DNA of 64,000 nt from contig CAVRXS010000002.1 in assembly GCA_963725275.1 (NCBI GenBank), forward strand, positions 1 to 64,000. The letters are read 5' to 3'. The notes under the pieces were generated by a model. That model made no database searches, had not been told where the DNA came from, and worked only from the letters and a program-made list of their open reading frames with translations. Positions within the stretch are counted from its first letter, which is position 1. Every line of letters begins with the position of its first letter. This DNA comes from Bog-756 sp963725275. Its GTDB lineage: Bacteria > Actinomycetota > Acidimicrobiia > Acidimicrobiales > RAAP-2. Shown here one piece after another: positions 61,939 through 64,000 of the stretch. Made by a program: the position numbers and the translations under genes.

Positions 61939-62739
61939 TTACTCCGTGTAGACGGGCGACCGCTTCTCCTTGAAGGCGGCCGTCGCTTCGGTCAGGTTCC
62001 CTGTGTGGCCGGCCAGCAGTTGCGTGCGATTCTCGAGGCCCACAGCCGTTTGGAGGCTGCCGACCTCCAACGATGCCCAGAGTGTGTCCTTGGTCAGCGC
62101 GAGGCCGAACGGGCTCAGCGCACACATGCCTTCGGCAATCGTCGCGGCCCGGTCGAGGACCTCGTCGTCCGGAAGGACTTCGGAGACCAGGCCGATCCGC
62201 CCGGCCTCCTCCGCGTCGACCTTCCGGCCGGTCAACAGGATCTGGTTGGCGTGCGACGTGCCCACGGCGCGGGGGAGCAGCCAGCTCACCCCGAGCTCGC
62301 AGCCGCTGAGGCCGTTGGTGATGCCGGCGCCGCAGAACACCGCGCTGTGGCCGGCCAGGCGGATGTCGGCCCCGAGGGCGAGGCACATTCCGCCACCGTA
62401 CGCGGCTCCCTTGACGGCGGCGACGATCGGCTGCGGGATCGCCCGCATCGCCGGGACGATGCCACCCATGAACTCCATCGCACGCATCCCCATCCGGTGG
62501 CGGCCGAGGTCCTCCGTCCCCGGGGGATTCCCCGCGTGCTCGAGCTCGAGTCCCGAGCAGAAGGCGCGACCGGCCCCGGTCAGCACCACCACCCGGCAGT
62601 CGTTGTCCGCCGCAACGGTGTCGAGGGCGGCGTAGAGGTCCGCCACGAGCGCGAAGGACATCGAATTGAGGCGGGCCGGGTGGTCGAGGGTGACCTGGCG
62701 CACATGGGGCCTCACCGTGGTGATCGAGACGAGTGCCAT
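61939..62739 (-). CDS. Enoyl-CoA hydratase/isomerase family protein
   Basis: A crotonase-fold protein of 266 residues. VVVLTGAGRAFCSGLELE and VKGAAYGGGMCLALGADIRLAG form the oxyanion holes. The segment GAGITNGLSGCELGVSWLLPRAVG lies where the catalytic Glu normally occurs. It ends FKEKRSPVYTE. Family members near LLM enzymes often act in lipid or steroid breakdown, but the substrate is unknown. The ATG at 62739 was preferred to a longer opening. Confidence 0.88.
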   Translation of the reverse strand: MALVSITTVRPHVRQVTLDHPARLNSMSFALVADLYAALDTVAADNDCRVVVLTGAGRAFCSGLELEHAGNPPGTEDLGRHRMGMRAMEFMGGIVPAMRAIPQPIVAAVKGAAYGGGMCLALGADIRLAGHSAVFCGAGITNGLSGCELGVSWLLPRAVGTSHANQILLTGRKVDAEEAGRIGLVSEVLPDDEVLDRAATIAEGMCALSPFGLALTKDTLWASLEVGSLQTAVGLENRTQLLAGHTGNLTEATAAFKEKRSPVYTE

Positions 62740-62805
62740 CGGTCCAGCCTCACCGACTGGGCCGCGACGCGCCACTCAGGGCCCGCCGTGGGTCATCATC
62801 ATGTC

Positions 62806-63441
62806 GTGCCGATCGACCCGTTCAGCGCCTTCGACCCCTACGGCGGTGAGCGCGCGCCGGCCACCCTGGGGGGCTACCTCCTGGTGGCAACCCCTGCCGT
62901 CGAAGACCCCAACTTCTCGCGGCGGGTGATCCTGATCCTCGATCACGGTGAACAGGGCGCGCTCGGGGTGGTGATCGATCGTCCCGGCGGGGTCGCGGTC
63001 GAGCAGCTCATGCCCCGCTGGCATGCACTGGCCACGCCGCCGGCAGAGCTGTTCACCGGAGGCCCGGTCGCCCGCAACGCGCTCATCGGTCTGGCCCGCC
63101 TGGCGTCGAGGGCCGACGGGGTCCCCGGGGCGGTGGGGCGCCCGACCGGATGGCGGCTGCTCGTGGATGCCGAGCGTCCGGTCGGAACAGTCGATCTGGC
63201 AGCCGACCCGTCCGGAGTCGCTCCTTCGATCGTGGGTGCGCGCCTCTTCTCCGGCTATGCAGGATGGGAGGCGGGCCAGCTCGAAGCCGAGATCGTCGAG
63301 GGGTCGTGGTACGTGGTGCCCGCGGAGGCGCGCGACCCGATCTCGGCCGACCCGGAAGGGCTCTGGCGGCGGGTACTCCGGCGCCAGGGCGGGGCACTCG
63401 GGCTGTTGGCAGGCTATCCCGAGGACCCGGCAGCGAACTGA
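62806..63441 (+). CDS. YqgE/AlgH family protein (UPF0301)
   Basis: The 211-residue protein has the family blocks GGYLLVATPAVEDPNFSRRVILILDHGEQGALGVVIDRPGG (22-62), LFTGGPVARNALIGL, RLFSGYAGWEAGQLEAEIVEGSWYVVPA and LWRRVLRRQGG. The function is not established despite broad conservation. A GTG at 62806 was chosen; another in-frame GTG lies at 62788. Confidence 0.93.
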   Translation: MPIDPFSAFDPYGGERAPATLGGYLLVATPAVEDPNFSRRVILILDHGEQGALGVVIDRPGGVAVEQLMPRWHALATPPAELFTGGPVARNALIGLARLASRADGVPGAVGRPTGWRLLVDAERPVGTVDLAADPSGVAPSIVGARLFSGYAGWEAGQLEAEIVEGSWYVVPAEARDPISADPEGLWRRVLRRQGGALGLLAGYPEDPAAN

Positions 63442-63602
63442 GCGCGGGCCGTGGTGTGGCGGAGCACCGGGCGCTGGCGCCCGCTTCCCGCACCGCCCGT
63501 TCCGAGGCCCGATGGTAGCGTGGACCCTCCGGCTGGCCGGCGCGTCAGGCTTGCAGGGACGGCCGTTGTCCGGACGGCATCAGAAACGGGGACAGACGGC
63601 AG

Positions 63603-64000
63603 ATGGCAGCGGGAACCACGGGCAATCGATCGGGTGTGGCGAACGGGCTGGTGCGCTCCGACGGCGTGGCGACAGGACACTTCCTGCAGCCCACCTGGGG
63701 TGAGGGCACGTGGGGGGACGGCGCGCTCACCGACCGCTTCGAGGTGGTGCGCCCGATGCTCGAGGGGAAGTCGGTGCTCGACGTCGGGTGCGCATCGCGC
63801 TACGGCCGTCCCGACTGGCTGCACGGGCTCGTCGAGCAGGCGGCCTCCGAGGCTGTCGGGATCGACATCGACGCCGCCACCATCAAGGCACTGCTGGCCG
63901 AGGGACATGACGTGCAGCTGGCCGATGCGCAGGACTTCGCTCTCGGCCGCACGTTCGACGTGGTCTTCGCAGGGGAGCTCATCGAGCATCTCGACGACGT
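63603..64000 (+). CDS. SAM-dependent methyltransferase, cut by the window edge
   Basis: The first 132 residues are present. GKSVLDVGCASRYGRPDWLHGL is motif I with an insertion, AVGIDIDAATIKALLAEGHDV is motif II, and FDVVFAGELIEHLDD is motif IV. This is a class I methyltransferase resembling those that modify sugars or natural products. A TAGCGT hexamer at about 63513 may be its promoter. The carboxyl end is outside the window. Confidence 0.85.
   Translation, partial: MAAGTTGNRSGVANGLVRSDGVATGHFLQPTWGEGTWGDGALTDRFEVVRPMLEGKSVLDVGCASRYGRPDWLHGLVEQAASEAVGIDIDAATIKALLAEGHDVQLADAQDFALGRTFDVVFAGELIEHLDD

Overview
The window is high-GC bacterial DNA with a chromosomal rather than plasmid gene content. 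It looks like an actinobacterium. The mec-cysO-cysM cysteine module, an RNase PH/RdgB pair, two F420-type luciferase-like oxidoreductases, smpB next to ssrA, and secreted proteins built from the repeat GYWLVASDGGIFAFGDAGFYGS-like units (six per protein) together suggest the class Acidimicrobiia or a close relative. That placement is an inference; no rRNA gene is present.

Layout. 1-4.6 kb: a decayed mobile region (frameshifted IS21 element with iteron-like ends, a tyrosine-recombinase tail, a second broken DDE transposase) abutting the 3' end of the tmRNA gene. 4.7-19.8 kb: a core block with ssrA, smpB, mec-cysO-cysM, rph, rdgB, an L,D-transpeptidase, glnD, a glycosyltransferase, a PhyH-type dioxygenase, tRNA-Cys and tRNA-Val. 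At 19.8-21.1 kb an IS481-type element sits at the 3' end of tRNA-Val, flanked by a 15-bp repeat. 21.5-55.4 kb: an accessory block dominated by exported proteins. These include alpha/beta hydrolases (two close paralogues), a copper monooxygenase-like protein, a Tat-exported phosphoesterase, a beta-helix lipoprotein, two six-repeat and two seven-repeat propeller-like proteins, a degenerate CHAP protein, an LPFTG protein and a G1 glutamic peptidase. Two ECF sigma factor/membrane-partner pairs and an intact ISNCY-like insertion sequence also lie here. 55.5-64 kb: metabolic and housekeeping genes (peroxiredoxin, nitroreductase, LLM oxidoreductase, MscL, a TetR-MFS pair with a clear operator, enoyl-CoA hydratase, YqgE/AlgH) and a truncated methyltransferase at the edge.

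How the parts work together. Mec, CysO and CysM form the protein-thiocarboxylate route to cysteine; this CysO carries a ten-residue tail after its GlyGly, which would need trimming. smpB and ssrA form the ribosome-rescue system. The ECF sigma gene at 51.1 kb overlaps a membrane protein whose outer part is four near-identical Gly/His-rich repeats, and a G1 (acid-type) peptidase follows 48 bp later; this is the best candidate here for an undescribed sensing system.

Several genes (DUF4388 protein, one hydrolase paralogue, one ECF partner, the IS481 transposase) carry single-base frameshifts, two of them in homopolymer runs, so assembly error must be kept in mind. Seven genes have a TANNNT hexamer 6-7 nt before the start codon, which suggests common leaderless transcription and decides some starts (notably glnD).
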